In this document: positions 35,475 to 44,273 of the stretch, one piece after another
Layout: the number at the start of each line of letters is the position of its first letter
How positions within the stretch are numbered: the stretch's first letter is position 1
Assembly: GCA_034509755.1 (NCBI GenBank)
Contig: CM067541.1
Coordinates: forward strand, 22,618,001-22,682,000
Direction of reading: 5' to 3'
Length of the DNA stretch: 64,000 nucleotides
Origin: Anisodus tanguticus
Taxonomy: Eukaryota > Streptophyta > Magnoliopsida > Solanales > Solanaceae
Made by a program: the position numbers and the translations under genes
The notes under the pieces: model-generated
What the model was told of the DNA's origin: nothing
Databases searched by the model: none
Seen by the model: the letters and a program-made list of their open reading frames with translations, nothing else

Positions 35475-35560
35475 CTCTTGGCGGGGCAACCTGGTTTTGT
35501 AGTTTGCATTTTAATATAATATGCATCTCAGGCCATGGCGGTGTCGAAAGACTCATTGCC
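35475..35560 (+). ncRNA. Element B core fragment
   Basis: CTCTTGGCGGGGCAACCTGG, then TAGTTTGCAT and GGCCATGGCGGTGTC; no boxes. Confidence 0.4.
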
Positions 35561-35655
35561 TGAACGGAATATCTCAATGTTCTATTTCTCCGAATCAAAT
35601 TGTATGTTTCTATTTCTCTCATGGCCTTTGTCTTACCAAATTAGCCCAGATTAGA

Positions 35656-35742
35656 GGGAGTGAGATAACGGAGAGAGGGGATTCCTATCAAGGGTGGTTG
35701 GCTTACCGATGATTCTCCATTTTACAAAATCAACAGCCCTTG
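35656..35742 (+). ncRNA. Element A, degenerate
   Basis: GAGTGAGATAACGGAGAGAG, loop CAAGGGTGGTTGG, tail ATCAACAGCCCTTG. Confidence 0.4.
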
Positions 35743-36013
35743 AAGAGAAAAAAGGAAGAAAATGAAGTCAGTCTAGTGGTAGAATAGAATAGTACCCTTC
35801 CCTGGTACAGACCCTGATACGAATCCTGGCAGGTGCAATTCACTTATCAAAAAAAAAAAACAGTTGCCTGTTTTCTCCATTAATGGACCAAAATAAATCA
35901 ACAACCCTTTGAAATAAACAAGAAAAAACAAGAAAACTTCATACCGAACACACCCCTACACTAACTTGCTCTCTCTCTCTCTCTTTGTGCTGCTGTTACT
36001 GATTTTGTGTAAA

Positions 36014-36141
36014 GGGGCAGGGATGATTGCTATCTTGGCAGGGCGACCCGGTTATGGCTTTGAATTGCAAGCTGGAGTCTGCAGCCATGACGGCGTCACT
36101 CTTCTCTTTTGCTTTGTTCAAATACATCAAATCTGAGCTCT
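36014..36141 (+). ncRNA. Element B, beta type, internal deletion
   Basis: AGGGGCAGGGATGATTGC (box C GGATGA) runs straight into TATCTTGGCAGGGCGACCCG, so the first internal hairpin is lost. CTGA at 36133-36136 then GCTC. Confidence 0.5.
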
Positions 36142-36212
36142 CAATAACCCGTTACAACAATATACCCAGTGGAAAACCCATTACGGGTTTGCGTTGAAAT
36201 TTCAGCTCTGAA

Positions 36213-36316
36213 GAATGAGGCATCAGAGAAATTGGGATTTTCTGTAAAAGTGTGGTTGCCCATCTCTGCTTTGCCAGTGATTTCCCCATTGATGACCAAA
36301 AAAACCAACAGCCCTT
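36213..36316 (+). ncRNA. Element A
   Basis: GAATGAGGCATCAGAGAAAT; CATCTCTGCTTTGCC; loop GGTTGCCC; tail CCAACAGCCCTTTG. Stem CAGAGA/TCTCTG inside GGCA/TGCC. Preceded by AAATTTCAG, a 3' splice-site-like end. Confidence 0.5.
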
Positions 36317-36435
36317 TGAAATAAACAAAAAGGAAAAAAAAGAAAACAAATTGAAAAAACTTTATCCAAACACACCCCTATATACTCTTTTTGTCTTTCC
36401 TCTGTCTTATTGTGCTGCTGCTGCTACTGTTCTAA

Positions 36436-36612
36436 AGGGGCTGTGATGATTGCTTGCTTTCCTTTCTGGGCTATGTTTAATTATGGCATTGAGAAAAATT
36501 GGACCTGCATCTTGGCAAGGCGACCCGTTTACGGCTTTGAATAGCAAACTGGTGTCTGCAGTCATGGCAGCTTCTCTATTGCTTTGTTCAAATACAGCAA
36601 ATCTGAGCCCTC
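36436..36612 (+). ncRNA. Element B, beta type, intact boxes
   Basis: AGGGGCTGTGATGATTGC opens; CTGA 36603-36606 then GCCCT closes: GGGGC/GCCCU stem. Internal hairpin TTTAAT/ATTGAG; cores ACCTGCATCTTGGCAAGGCG and TCTGCAGTCATGGC. Confidence 0.6.
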
Positions 36613-36671
36613 AATTACCCATTCCGATAGGAAAACCCATCACGGGTTTGCGTTGAAATTTCAGTTCTGAA

Positions 36672-36774
36672 GAATGAGGCATTGGAGAAATTGGGATTTT
36701 CTGTAAAGGGTGGTTACCCCTCATTGCTTTGCCAGTGATTTCTCCATTAATGGACCGAAAAAACCAACCCTTTG
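36672..36774 (+). ncRNA. Element A, tail shortened
   Basis: GAATGAGGCATTGGAGAAA; loop AAAGGGTGGTTACCCC; tail AACCAACCCTTTG has lost the ACAG of ACAGCCC. Confidence 0.45.
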
Positions 36775-36875
36775 AAACAAACAAGAAACAAAATCTTCAT
36801 ACGAAACATACCCCTATATTCTTGCTGTCTCTCTTTTTCTTTGTGCTGCAGCTGCTGATGATAATGATGTTGTAA

Positions 36876-37060
36876 AGGGGCTGTGATGATTGCTTGCTTT
36901 CCTTTCTGGGCTATGCTCAATTATAGCATTGAGAATGATCCGACCCGTATCTTGGCAGGGCGACCTGGTTATGGCTTTGAATAGCAAACTGGTGTCTGCA
37001 GGCATGGCAGCGTCGCTCTTTTCTTTCGCTTTGTTAAGAAATACAGCAAATCTGATCCCT
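36876..37060 (+). ncRNA. Element B, beta type, intact boxes
   Basis: AGGGGCTGTGATGATTGC opens; CTGA 37052-37055, then TCCCT instead of GCCCT. Hairpin CTCAAT/ATTGAG; cores ACCCGTATCTTGGCAGGGCG and TCTGCAGGCATGGC. Confidence 0.58.
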
Positions 37061-37309
37061 CAAAAAATCAGTCTTCGATGGTGTCCGTTGTCGGGTCAAA
37101 AAACCCATTATGGGTTTGTGTTGAAATTTCATCTCTGATGAAATACTCATCGGAGAAACAGTTTTTTTTATACCGGGAAGACCCGTGTAAGAGCATGTAT
37201 GGATTGACTTATTTTAGGTGCTTTCAAGGGAAAAAGAGTGCTGGGAAATTCGGAGGTGAAAAAACCAAAGAATTTCCCCAAAAATGGAAAAAAGGTTGGC
37301 CCAGAAAGA

Positions 37310-37429
37310 AAATGAGGAAAAACAGAGTTTGGGATTTTCTTTAAACGGTGGTTGCCCCTCTGTTCTGCCATTGATTTTCCTCCATTATCAAACAGCCAAC
37401 AGCCAACAGCCAACAGCCAACAGCCCTTT
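37310..37429 (+). ncRNA. Element A with expanded CAACAGC tail
   Basis: AATGAGGAAAAACAGAG, loop AAACGGTGGTTGCCCC, CTCTGTTCTGCC. The tail is expanded to five tandem heptamers (AACAGCC type) at about 37391-37425 before CTTTG. Confidence 0.5.
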
Positions 37430-37505
37430 GTTTTATTTGAAAAACAACAATATACCTGTTTACCGTTAAAAATTGTTTTAGGATAACAATTAAAGTTGTT
37501 TGTAA

Positions 37506-37691
37506 AGGGGCTATGATGATTGCTTGCCTTCCTTTCTGCACTATGTTCAATCATGGCGTTGGGAAAAGCCCGACCCGTATATTGGCAGGGTGACCTGGTT
37601 ACAACTTTGAGTAGCAAACTGGTGTCTGCAGCCATCGTGGCGGCGCTCTTCTCTTTCGCTTAGTTAAGAACTACAGCAAATCTGAGCCCTC
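37506..37691 (+). ncRNA. Element B, beta type, intact boxes
   Basis: AGGGGCTATGATGATTGC opens; CTGA 37682-37685, GCCCT closes. Internal hairpin TTCAAT/GTTGGG kept by wobbles; cores ACCCGTATATTGGCAGGG and TCTGCAGCCAT. Confidence 0.6.
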
Positions 37692-37861
37692 AAAAAATCA
37701 TGGTCTTCGATGGTGAGTCCATTCTCGGGTGGGAAAACCCATTACCGGTCTGCGCTGAAATTTCAGCAGCTCTGAAGAATGAGGCATCGGTGAAATTGGA
37801 AATTCGAAGGTGAAAAAACCAATGAATTTCCCCAAATACCGACAAAGTTGGTCCAAAAAGA

Positions 37862-37975
37862 AAGAAATCAGGCAAAACAGAGTTTGGGATTTTCTTTAAA
37901 GGGTGGTTGCCCCTCTCTGTTGCACTGTTGATCTTCCTCCATTATCAAACAACCAACAGCCCTTTATTTTATTAG
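37862..37975 (+). ncRNA. Element A
   Basis: GAAATCAGGCAAAACAGAG (ATGAGG is ATCAGG), loop AAAGGGTGGTTGCCCC, CTCTGTTGCACTG, tail CAACCAACAGCCCTTT. Confidence 0.48.
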
Positions 37976-38009
37976 AAAAGCAGGAAGAGAAAATGCAAAA
38001 TGGATTCAA

Positions 38010-38123
38010 CTTAAGCTGAGGGTCTATCTGAAACGTTCTCTCTACACGCACGAAGTTTGGATAAGCCGGTGTACATCCCACCCTCTCCAGGCCCCACTTG
38101 TGCGATTACACTAGGTGGTTGTT
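38010..38123 (+). mobile_element. TS-like SINE 3' tail
   Basis: AAGCTGAGGGTCTATCTGAA, CCCACCCTCTCCAGGCCCC, GTGCGATTACACTAGGTGG then TTGTTG. Confidence 0.65.
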
Positions 38124-38188
38124 GCAAAATGGATTTAACTTATATACACGGTGTCTTCTTGTGTGTGTTTTTACTGTGTTGATGGAAG

Positions 38189-38340
38189 TTGAGATGACCC
38201 GACCCGTATCTTGGTGTGGCAAACCTGTATGGCTTGTGACTGAGACTTCTGTCTCTCATGCAACCGGTGTGTGCAGCCATGGCGTGGCTGGCTTCTCTTT
38301 TGCCTTATAATAACACACATCTGAGTCCTATTTGCTTGAA
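38189..38340 (+). ncRNA. Element B, alpha type, 5' end deleted
   Basis: GATGGAAGTTGAGATGACCC joins the upstream flank to mid-B, so box C is gone. Cores present; CTGA at 38331-38334 followed by GTCC. Confidence 0.5.
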
Positions 38341-38483
38341 AAGAAAAACAAAATAGAATCTTTTGCATGGTTGAATTTTGGGATATGTTGAACCTGCGAT
38401 TGTGTGCTATATAGATCAGTTGCAGTCCTAATGAATCATCATTTTTGTTAATTATCAGCTGAGCATAGCCTAGAAAGAACGAA

Positions 38484-38587
38484 AAATGAGGCATTGGGGA
38501 AATTGCGATTTTCATTAAAGGGTGGTTGCCTCTCTCTGCTATGCCAGTGATTTCTCCATTGACAACTAAAAAATCAACAGCCCTTTG
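38484..38587 (+). ncRNA. Element A
   Basis: AAATGAGGCATTGGGGAAAT, loop AAAGGGTGGTTGCC, TCTCTGCTATGCC, tail ATCAACAGCCCTTTG. Confidence 0.48.
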
Positions 38588-38602
38588 AAATAAACAATAA
38601 AA

Positions 38603-38718
38603 GGGTACTAAGCTCCCGCTATGTGCGGGGTCCGGGGAAGGGCCGGACCACAAGGTATATTGTACGCAACCTTACCTCACATTTATGCAAGAGACTTTTT
38701 TCACGGCTTGGAACTATC
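38603..38718 (+). mobile_element. Au SINE, 3' truncated
   Basis: AGGGTACTAAGCTCCCGCTA, GTGCGGGGTCCGGGGAAGGG, CCGGACCACAAGG, CACGGCTTGGAAC. It replaces the 5' half of the next B copy. Confidence 0.82.
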
Positions 38719-38734
38719 ATTAATAAACAATCAT

Positions 38735-38870
38735 TTCATTGAGAAAATTTAGGACCTGTATCTTGGTGGGGTCACCTAGTATGGCTTTTGTGTAGCAAAC
38801 TAGTGTCTGCAGCCATGGCGGCATCCCTTCTCATTTGCGTTGTCATAAAATACAGAAAATCTGAGCCCTC
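38735..38870 (+). ncRNA. Element B, beta type, 5' truncated
   Basis: Begins within the internal hairpin (ATTTCATTGAG); cores GACCTGTATCTTGGTGGGG and TCTGCAGCCATGGCGG; CTGA 38861-38864 then GCCCT. Confidence 0.5.
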
Positions 38871-39182
38871 AATAAGCATTTCATGTTCTTCTATTGTGAG
38901 TCCATTCTCGGGTAGGTAAACCCATACGGGACAAATTTCTGTAAATATTTTACAATGACTAAAAGTGTAACTTTTGATAAACTTGTAGGACCAAAACTGT
39001 TTAGTGTATACTTAAGGGACTATTTTGAACCTACTCTCAAAGATAAGGGACCATTTTCGTCATTTTCTCGGTAACAATCATCCAAACAAGCTGTAAAAGT
39101 TTTTCCCATAAGACACTAGAACGTTGTGTTTTCATTTATTTAGGTTCTGGACTCCAAGTTGAGCGTAGCCTAGAAAGGGAGA
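38871..39182. other. Spacer inside the array
   Basis: Contains GGGACCATTTTCGTCATTTT near 39048, a transposon-like motif; no gene. Confidence 0.3.
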
Positions 39183-39297
39183 AGAATAAGGCATCAGAGA
39201 GATTGGGATTTTCTGTAAAGGGTGTTTGCCACTCTCTGTTTTGCCAGTGATTTCGCCATTGATGGCTAAAAAACCAACAGCCCTTTGAAATAAACAG
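39183..39297 (+). ncRNA. Element A
   Basis: GAATAAGGCATCAGAGAGAT, loop AAAGGGTGTTTGCCA, CTCTCTGTTTTGCC, tail CCAACAGCCCTTTG. Confidence 0.48.
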
Positions 39298-39453
39298 AAA
39301 GGAAAAAAAAGAAGAAAGCAAATTGAAAAAAAGCTTCATCCATACACACCCCTATACACTTCTTGCTCTTCCTCAAAATTAAAGACCATCCCATTTCAAG
39401 GAAAACCGTGCAATTTCTTCATTTTTTTTGTTGCTGCTGATGTTGATGTTGTA

Positions 39454-39480
39454 AAGGGGTTGTGATGACTAATGCTTTCA
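39454..39480 (+). ncRNA. Element B 5' fragment at a recombination junction
   Basis: AGGGGTTGTGATGACTAATG starts a beta-type B, then switches to TTTGCAGTTAAACAGTACC, the spacer normally upstream of delta-type B copies. Confidence 0.4.
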
Positions 39481-39660
39481 TTTGCAGTTAAACAGTACCA
39501 AACGACCCCTAAGGTCTTTGCTTGTTCTCTCCAAAATTCTCACTCCCAAAGTGAGAATCATATATAGTAATAATAATAAGGGAATCAGTCTTTGATTATG
39601 GGGTAGACCTTGTAGGTGTTGTTCTGTTTTCAAATACTGGTAATTCAGTCACGATTTACT

Positions 39661-39775
39661 GGTATTAGTGTTGAGGGATCGGACTATTGGTATTAGTGCT
39701 GAGTGATCGGGACTGTTATTAGTGCTGAGTGAGACTATTGGTAGTACTGCTGAGTGATCGGGATTACTATCTCCG
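39661..39775. repeat. Minisatellite of about 30-35 bp
   Basis: TATTAGTGCTGAGTGATCGG recurs with variation about four times. Confidence 0.65.
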
Positions 39776-40108
39776 GAATAGTCTGGCAGACTCTGGCCTA
39801 AGCCAAGAAGTTGGATATTAAAAAAAAAATAAAGAAAAAAAATCAAATATGCCATCAAAAATGATTCATTTACGTTTTCGTTAATAATTTGACTTATTTA
39901 TGTTATTTACCTTATCATACCAAAATGACTCATACATTTATTTCATTACCGAAAAACGAGTGATTTCTTCGTTAATGGATAAAAAAAAACAACCCTTTGA
40001 AATAAACAAAAAAAATGGAAAAATTGCACGGTTTGTCCGTCAAATTAACTGGTCTTTCACCCTTCTCTTTCTCCTCTCTTTCTGCTGCTGCTGCTACTAA
40101 TGCTGTAA
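39776..40108. other. Spacer with an element A tail fragment
   Basis: 39955-39998 keeps TTAATGGATAAAAAAAAACA then ACCCTTTGAAATAAAC, the 3' end of an element A; the rest is AT-rich and ends in the pyrimidine-rich spacer (TCTTTCTCCTCTC) before B. Confidence 0.4.
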
Positions 40109-40283
40109 ATGGGCTATGATGATTGCTTGCTTTTCCTTTCTGGGCTGTGCTCAATAATGGCATTGAGAAAATATCTGACCCATATCTTGGCAGGGCGACC
40201 CGGTTAGCAAACTGGTGTCTGTAGCTATGGCGGTGTTGGTTTTCTCTTTTGCTTTGTTCAAAATACAGCAAATCTGAGCCCTC
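40109..40283 (+). ncRNA. Element B, beta type, intact boxes
   Basis: ATGGGCTATGATGATTGC opens; CTGA 40274-40277, GCCCT closes. Cores CCCATATCTTGGCAGGGCG and TCTGTAGCTATGGCGG. Confidence 0.58.
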
Positions 40284-40342
40284 AATAACCCATTCGGGTC
40301 AGAAAACCCATTACGGGTTTGAGTTGAAATTTCAGCTCTGAA

Positions 40343-40436
40343 GAATGAGGCATCAGAGAAATTGGGATTTTATGTAAAGGGTGGTTGCCCATATCTTCTC
40401 TGCCAGTGGTGAATGACCAAAAAACCAACAACCCTT
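40343..40436 (+). ncRNA. Element A
   Basis: GAATGAGGCATCAGAGAAAT, loop AAAGGGTGGTTGCCC, CTTCTCTGCC, tail CCAACAACCCTTTG. Confidence 0.48.
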
Positions 40437-40549
40437 TGAGTAAACAAAAAGGGAATAAAAGAAAACATTTTGAAAAAACTTCATCAAAACAGACCCCTAT
40501 ACTCTTCTTGCTCTTCCTCTTTCACTTTGTGCTGCTGCTGATGTTGTAA

Positions 40550-40708
40550 ATGGGCTTTGATGATTGCTTGATTTTCTTTCACACTATGCTCAATTATGGC
40601 ATTGAGAAAGATCCGACCCGTATCTTGGCAGGGCGACCCGGTTAGCAAACTGGTGTCTGCAGCCATGGCGGCGTCACATTTTCTTTTGCTTTGTTCAAAT
40701 CTTAGTCC
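40550..40708 (+). ncRNA. Element B, beta type, box D mutated
   Basis: ATGGGCTTTGATGATTGC opens. A 9-bp loss brings CAAAT next to CTTAGTCCTC; CUGA is CUUA. Cores intact. Confidence 0.5.
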
Positions 40709-40816
40709 TCAATAACCCATTCGGGTATCGGAACATAAAGAGGTTTGACTGTATGTATACTGAGATATCTGTGTTTCTTTTGTGTATGTGTGTGTGTGTT
40801 TTACAGTGTTGATGAA

Positions 40817-40922
40817 AGGCTGTGATGATGACGTTTCTATGTCTGGGCTAACCAATTTGGGAATTGACATTACCCGACCCGTATCTTGGCGTGGCGACCC
40901 GGTATGGCCTGTGACTAAGACT
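40817..40922 (+). ncRNA. Element B, alpha type, 3' truncated
   Basis: AGGCTGTGATGATGACG, CTGGGCTAACC and ACCCGTATCTTGGCGTGGCG; after GTGACTAAGAC it jumps to the pyrimidine-rich spacer of a beta unit. Confidence 0.5.
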
Positions 40923-40975
40923 TTACTCTTCCTCTTTCTCCTCTCTTTGTGCTGCTGTTGCTACTAATGCTGTAA

Positions 40976-41148
40976 ATGGGATGTGATGGTTGCTTGCTTT
41001 CCTTTCTGGGTTATGTTCAATTATGGCATTAGAGAAAGACCCGACCCGTATCTTGGCAGGGCGACCCGGTTAGCAAACTGGTGTCTGCAGCAATGGCGGC
41101 GTCTCTTTTCTCTTTTGCTTTGTTCAAATACAGCAAATCTGAACCCTC
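40976..41148 (+). ncRNA. Element B, beta type, box C variant
   Basis: ATGGGATGTGATGGTTGC (UGAUGG); CTGA 41139-41142 then ACCCT. Cores ACCCGTATCTTGGCAGGGCG and TCTGCAGCAATGGCGG. Confidence 0.54.
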
Positions 41149-41205
41149 AATAACCCATTCGGGTCAGAAAACCCATTACGGGTTGAGTTGAAATTTCAGC
41201 TCTGA

Positions 41206-41311
41206 AGAATGAGGCATCAGAAAAATTGGGATTTCTGTAAAGGGTGGTTGCCCATATCTGCTTTTCCAGTGATTTTGCCATTGATGACCGAAAAAGCCAA
41301 CAGCCCTTTGA
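41206..41311 (+). ncRNA. Element A
   Basis: GAATGAGGCATCAGAAAAAT, loop AAAGGGTGGTTGCCC, TCTGCTTTTCC, tail GCCAACAGCCCTTTG. Confidence 0.48.
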
Positions 41312-41423
41312 AATAAACGAAAGGGAAAAAAGAAAACATTTTGAAAAAACTTCATCCAAACAGACCCCTATACTATTCTTGCTCTTCCTCTTTCACTTTG
41401 TGCTGCTGCTGCTGATGTTGTAA

Positions 41424-41608
41424 AGCGGCTATGATGATTGCTTGCTTTCCTTTCTAGCTATGCTCAATTGTGGCATTGAGAAAATACCCGATTCGTATCT
41501 TGGCGGGGCGACCCGGTTATGGCTTTTGTACAGCAAACTGGTGTCTGCAGCCATGGCGGTGTCTGCATTTTCTTTTGCTTTGTTGGAAAACAGTAAATCT
41601 GAGCCCTC
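41424..41608 (+). ncRNA. Element B, beta type, intact boxes
   Basis: AGCGGCTATGATGATTGC opens; CTGA 41599-41602, GCCCT. Hairpin CTCAAT/ATTGAG; cores TTCGTATCTTGGCGGGGCG and TCTGCAGCCATGGCGG. Confidence 0.58.
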
Positions 41609-41670
41609 AATTACCCATTCGGGTCGGAAAACCCATTACGGGGTTGAGTTTTAAAATTTCAGCTCTGAAG

Positions 41671-41766
41671 AATGAGGCGTCGTAGAAATTGGGATTTTCT
41701 GTAAAGGGTGGTTGCCCCATCTCTGATATGCCAGTTATTTCACCATTGATGACCAACAGCCCTTTG
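41671..41766 (+). ncRNA. Element A
   Basis: GAATGAGGCGTCGTAGAAAT, loop AAAGGGTGGTTGCCCC, TCTCTGATATGCC, tail GACCAACAGCCCTTTG. Confidence 0.48.
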
Positions 41767-41858
41767 AAATAAACAAAAAGAAAACAACTTCATACCAAAC
41801 ACAACCCTATACTCTTCATTTTTCTCCTCTCTTTGTGCTGTTGCTTCTGATGCTGTTT

Positions 41859-42041
41859 AGGGGCTGTGATGATTGCTTGATTTCCTTTCTGGGCTATGTT
41901 CAATAATGGCATTGAGAAAGATCTGACCCGTTTCTTGGCAGGGCGACCCGGTTACGGCTTTGAATAGCAAACTGGTGTCTGCAGCCATGGCAGCGTTGCA
42001 TTCTCTCTTGCTTTGTTCAAATACAGCTAATCTGAGCCCTC
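41859..42041 (+). ncRNA. Element B, beta type, intact boxes
   Basis: AGGGGCTGTGATGATTGC opens; CTGA 42032-42035, GCCCT closes. Hairpin TTCAAT/ATTGAG; cores ACCCGTTTCTTGGCAGGGCG and TCTGCAGCCATGGC. Confidence 0.6.
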
Positions 42042-42114
42042 AAAAATCATGGTCTTTGATGGTGAGTCCATTCTCGGGTCGGAAAACCAAGTATGGGTTT
42101 GTGTTGAAATTTCA

Positions 42115-42150
42115 GCTCTGAAGAAAAAGGCATCGGAGAAACAACCTTTT
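42115..42150 (+). ncRNA. Element A 5' fragment
   Basis: GCTCTGAAGAAAAAGGCATC then GGAGAAACAACC; truncated. Confidence 0.3.
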
Positions 42151-42187
42151 TTTTACATTTTTTGCGCGGATTCCCTATTTTCTAGTG

Positions 42188-42440
42188 GTCTTTAATTTTT
42201 GCCCCTCAAATTGTTGGTCTTTAATTTTTGCCCCTTAATTTCGCAAGGCATAAATGAAACCAGAGATTCTGGGTTCGATCCCCAGCCTTTATTTAACCGG
42301 AAAGGCCTGTGTAAGAGCCTGTTTGGATTGGCTTATTTTAGGTGGCATAAATGAAACCAGAGATTCTGGGTTCGATCCCCAGCCTTTATTTAACCGGAAA
42401 GGTCTGTTTGGATTGGCTTATTTTAGGTGCTTTTATGGGA
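42188..42440 (+). repeat. Tandem 97-bp repeat with a tRNA-like box B
   Basis: GGCATAAATGAAACCAGAG starts at 42247 and again at 42344. Each copy has GGGTTCGATCCCCAG, a perfect Pol III box B / T-arm. Upstream, GGTCTTTAATTTTTGCCCCT is itself doubled (about 42188-42236). Probably a tandemly duplicated SINE piece; family not recognised. Confidence 0.6.
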
Positions 42441-42510
42441 AAAAGAGAGCTGGGAAATCCGGAGGTGAAAAAACCAAAGAATTCCCCAAAAATGGAAAAA
42501 GGTTGGCCCA

Positions 42511-42614
42511 GAAATGAGGCAAAACAGAGAGTTCGGGATTTTCTTTAAAGGGTGGTTGTCCCTCCTGCTCTGCCATTGATTTTCCTCCATTATCAAACAA
42601 CCAACAGCCCTTTG
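42511..42614 (+). ncRNA. Element A
   Basis: GAAATGAGGCAAAACAGAGA, loop AAAGGGTGGTTGTCCC, CTGCTCTGCC, tail CAACCAACAGCCCTTTG. Confidence 0.5.
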
Positions 42615-42625
42615 TTTTATGACAA

Positions 42626-42708
42626 AAGCAACAACATACCCGGTGTACTCAGACCTTACCCTACCTTTGCGGGCTAGAGAGGCTGTTTCCGATATGCCCT
42701 GGCTCAAG
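42626..42708 (-). mobile_element. TS-like SINE tail, minus orientation
   Basis: GCAACAACATACCCGGTGTA, CTCAGACCTTACCCTACCTT, AGAGAGGCTGTTTCCGATA: the reverse complement of the TS-type tail. Confidence 0.65.
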
Positions 42709-42781
42709 AAAAGAAAAACAGGTTTGAATGTTTTATGAGAAAAGCAAAAAGAGATAGTGAAAAATGCTAATGGATTTAACT

Positions 42782-42919
42782 TGATGACCCAACTCGTATC
42801 TTGGTGTGGCAACCCGGTATGGCCTGTGATTGAGACTTCTCTCTCCCATGCAACCGGTGTTTGCAGCCATGGCGTGGTTGGCTTCTCTTTTGCCTTATCA
42901 TACCACAAATCTGAACCCC
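42782..42919 (+). ncRNA. Element B, alpha type, 5' truncated
   Basis: Starts at TTGATGACCC; cores CTCGTATCTTGGTGTGGCAA and TTTGCAGCCATGGCG; CTGA 42911-42914 then ACCCC. Box C side missing. Confidence 0.5.
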
Positions 42920-43081
42920 ATTTGCTTGAAAAGAAAAAAAAAAGAAACTTTTTTCGTGATTCAATTTTGGGATATGTGGACCTGTGATTTTCTGCTACAA
43001 GTTATAAATCATTTGGCAGTCCTAATTAATGTATCATCATATTTGTTCAGTATTAGCTGAGCATAGCCTAGATAGAAAAAA

Positions 43082-43193
43082 GAATGATGCATCAGAGAGA
43101 TTGGGATTTTCAGTAAAGGGTGGTTATCCATCTCTGCTATGCCCATGATTTCTCCATTGATAACCAAAAAGACCAAAGCCCTTCAAAATGAGC
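43082..43193 (+). ncRNA. Element A
   Basis: GAATGATGCATCAGAGAGAT, loop AAAGGGTGGTTATCCA, TCTCTGCTATGCC, tail GACCAAAGCCCTTC (ACAG is AAAG). Sister of the copy at 45716. Confidence 0.45.
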
Positions 43194-43264
43194 AAGAAAA
43201 TATAATTTTTAAAGATAACTTTCATCCAAACACACAGTTTGTGCTACTGATGCTGATCTTGTAT

Positions 43265-43395
43265 AGGAGCTGTGAAGGTTGCTTTCCTTTCTGGGCTATG
43301 TTTAATCATGGCATTGAGAAAAATCCGACCTGTATCTTGGCGGGGCGACCCAGTATGGCTTTATGTAGCAAACTGGTGTCTGCAGCCATGTTATT
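43265..43395 (+). ncRNA. Element B, beta type, box C decayed, 3' truncated
   Basis: AGGAGCTGTGAAGGTTGC lacks UGAUGA; core ACCTGTATCTTGGCGGGGCG and TCTGCAGCCATG, then a jump to unrelated spacer. Confidence 0.48.
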
Positions 43396-43486
43396 GCACG
43401 GTTTGCCTTCAAATGTACTGGTCTTGCACCCCTATACTCTTCCTCTTTCTCCTCTCTTTGTGCTGCTGTTGCTACTAATGCTTTAA

Positions 43487-43657
43487 AGGGGCTGTGATGA
43501 TTGCCTGCTTTCCTTTCCGGGCTATGCTCAATAACGGCAGTGAGAAAATTTTGACCCGTATCTTGGCAGGGGGACCCGGTTAGCAAACTGGTGTCTGCAG
43601 CCATGTCGGTGTCGCATTCTCTTTTGTTTTTTTCAAATTCATAAAACCTAAGCCTTC
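43487..43657 (+). ncRNA. Element B, beta type, box D CUAA
   Basis: AGGGGCTGTGATGATTGC opens; end reads ACCTAAGCCTTC (CUAA). Cores ACCCGTATCTTGGCAGGGGG and TCTGCAGCCATGTCGG. Confidence 0.52.
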
Positions 43658-43702
43658 AATAACCAACCCATTACGTGTTTGATTTGAAATTTCAGCTCTG
43701 AA

Positions 43703-43808
43703 GAATGAGGCATCGCAGAAATTGGGATTTTCTGTAAAAGGTGGTTGCCCATTCCTTCTTTGCCAGTGATTTCGCCATTGATGGACCAAAAAAACCAACA
43801 GCCCTTTG
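43703..43808 (+). ncRNA. Element A
   Basis: GAATGAGGCATCGCAGAAAT, loop AAAAGGTGGTTGCCC, TTCTTTGCC, tail CCAACAGCCCTTTG. Confidence 0.48.
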
Positions 43809-43916
43809 AAATATACAAGAAAAACAAACAACTTCATACCAAACACACCCCTATACTCTAATTGCTCTCTCTTTCTCCTCTCTTTGTGCTGCTGTTTCTG
43901 CTTGCTGATGTTGTAA

Positions 43917-44102
43917 ATGGGCTGTGATGATTGCTTGCTTTCCTTTCTGGGCTTATGTTCAATCATTTCATTTAGAGAATATCTGACCCGTATTTTGGCG
44001 GGGCGACCCGGTTAAGGCTTTGCATAGCAAACTGGTGTTTGCAGCCCTGGCGGTGTCGCGCTTCTCTTTTGCTTTGTTCAAATACAGCAAATCTGAGCCC
44101 TC
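43917..44102 (+). ncRNA. Element B, beta type, intact boxes
   Basis: ATGGGCTGTGATGATTGC opens; CTGA 44093-44096, GCCCT closes. Cores ACCCGTATTTTGGCGGGGCG and TTTGCAGCCCTGGCGG. Confidence 0.58.
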
Positions 44103-44120
44103 AATAACCCATTCGGGTCG

Positions 44121-44222
44121 GAAATGAGGCAAAACAGAGTGGTGGGGATTTTCTTTAAAGGGTGGTTGACCTATCTGTTCCGCCATTGATTTTCCTCCAT
44201 TTCAAACGACCAACAGCCCTTG
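44121..44222 (+). ncRNA. Element A
   Basis: Only 20 bp after B. GAAATGAGGCAAAACAGAG, loop AAAGGGTGGTTGACC, ATCTGTTCCGCC, tail GACCAACAGCCCTTG. Confidence 0.48.
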
Positions 44223-44273
44223 CTTATAGAAAAGCAAAAATTTGAAAATCCAAAATGGATTTGACATGCAGTC

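Noticed and set aside
36436..36612. Element B as U3 snoRNA or an snRNA
   Set aside because: U3 box A/A', the U1 and U4 5' sequences and Sm sites are not seen; boxes C and D lie at the termini.
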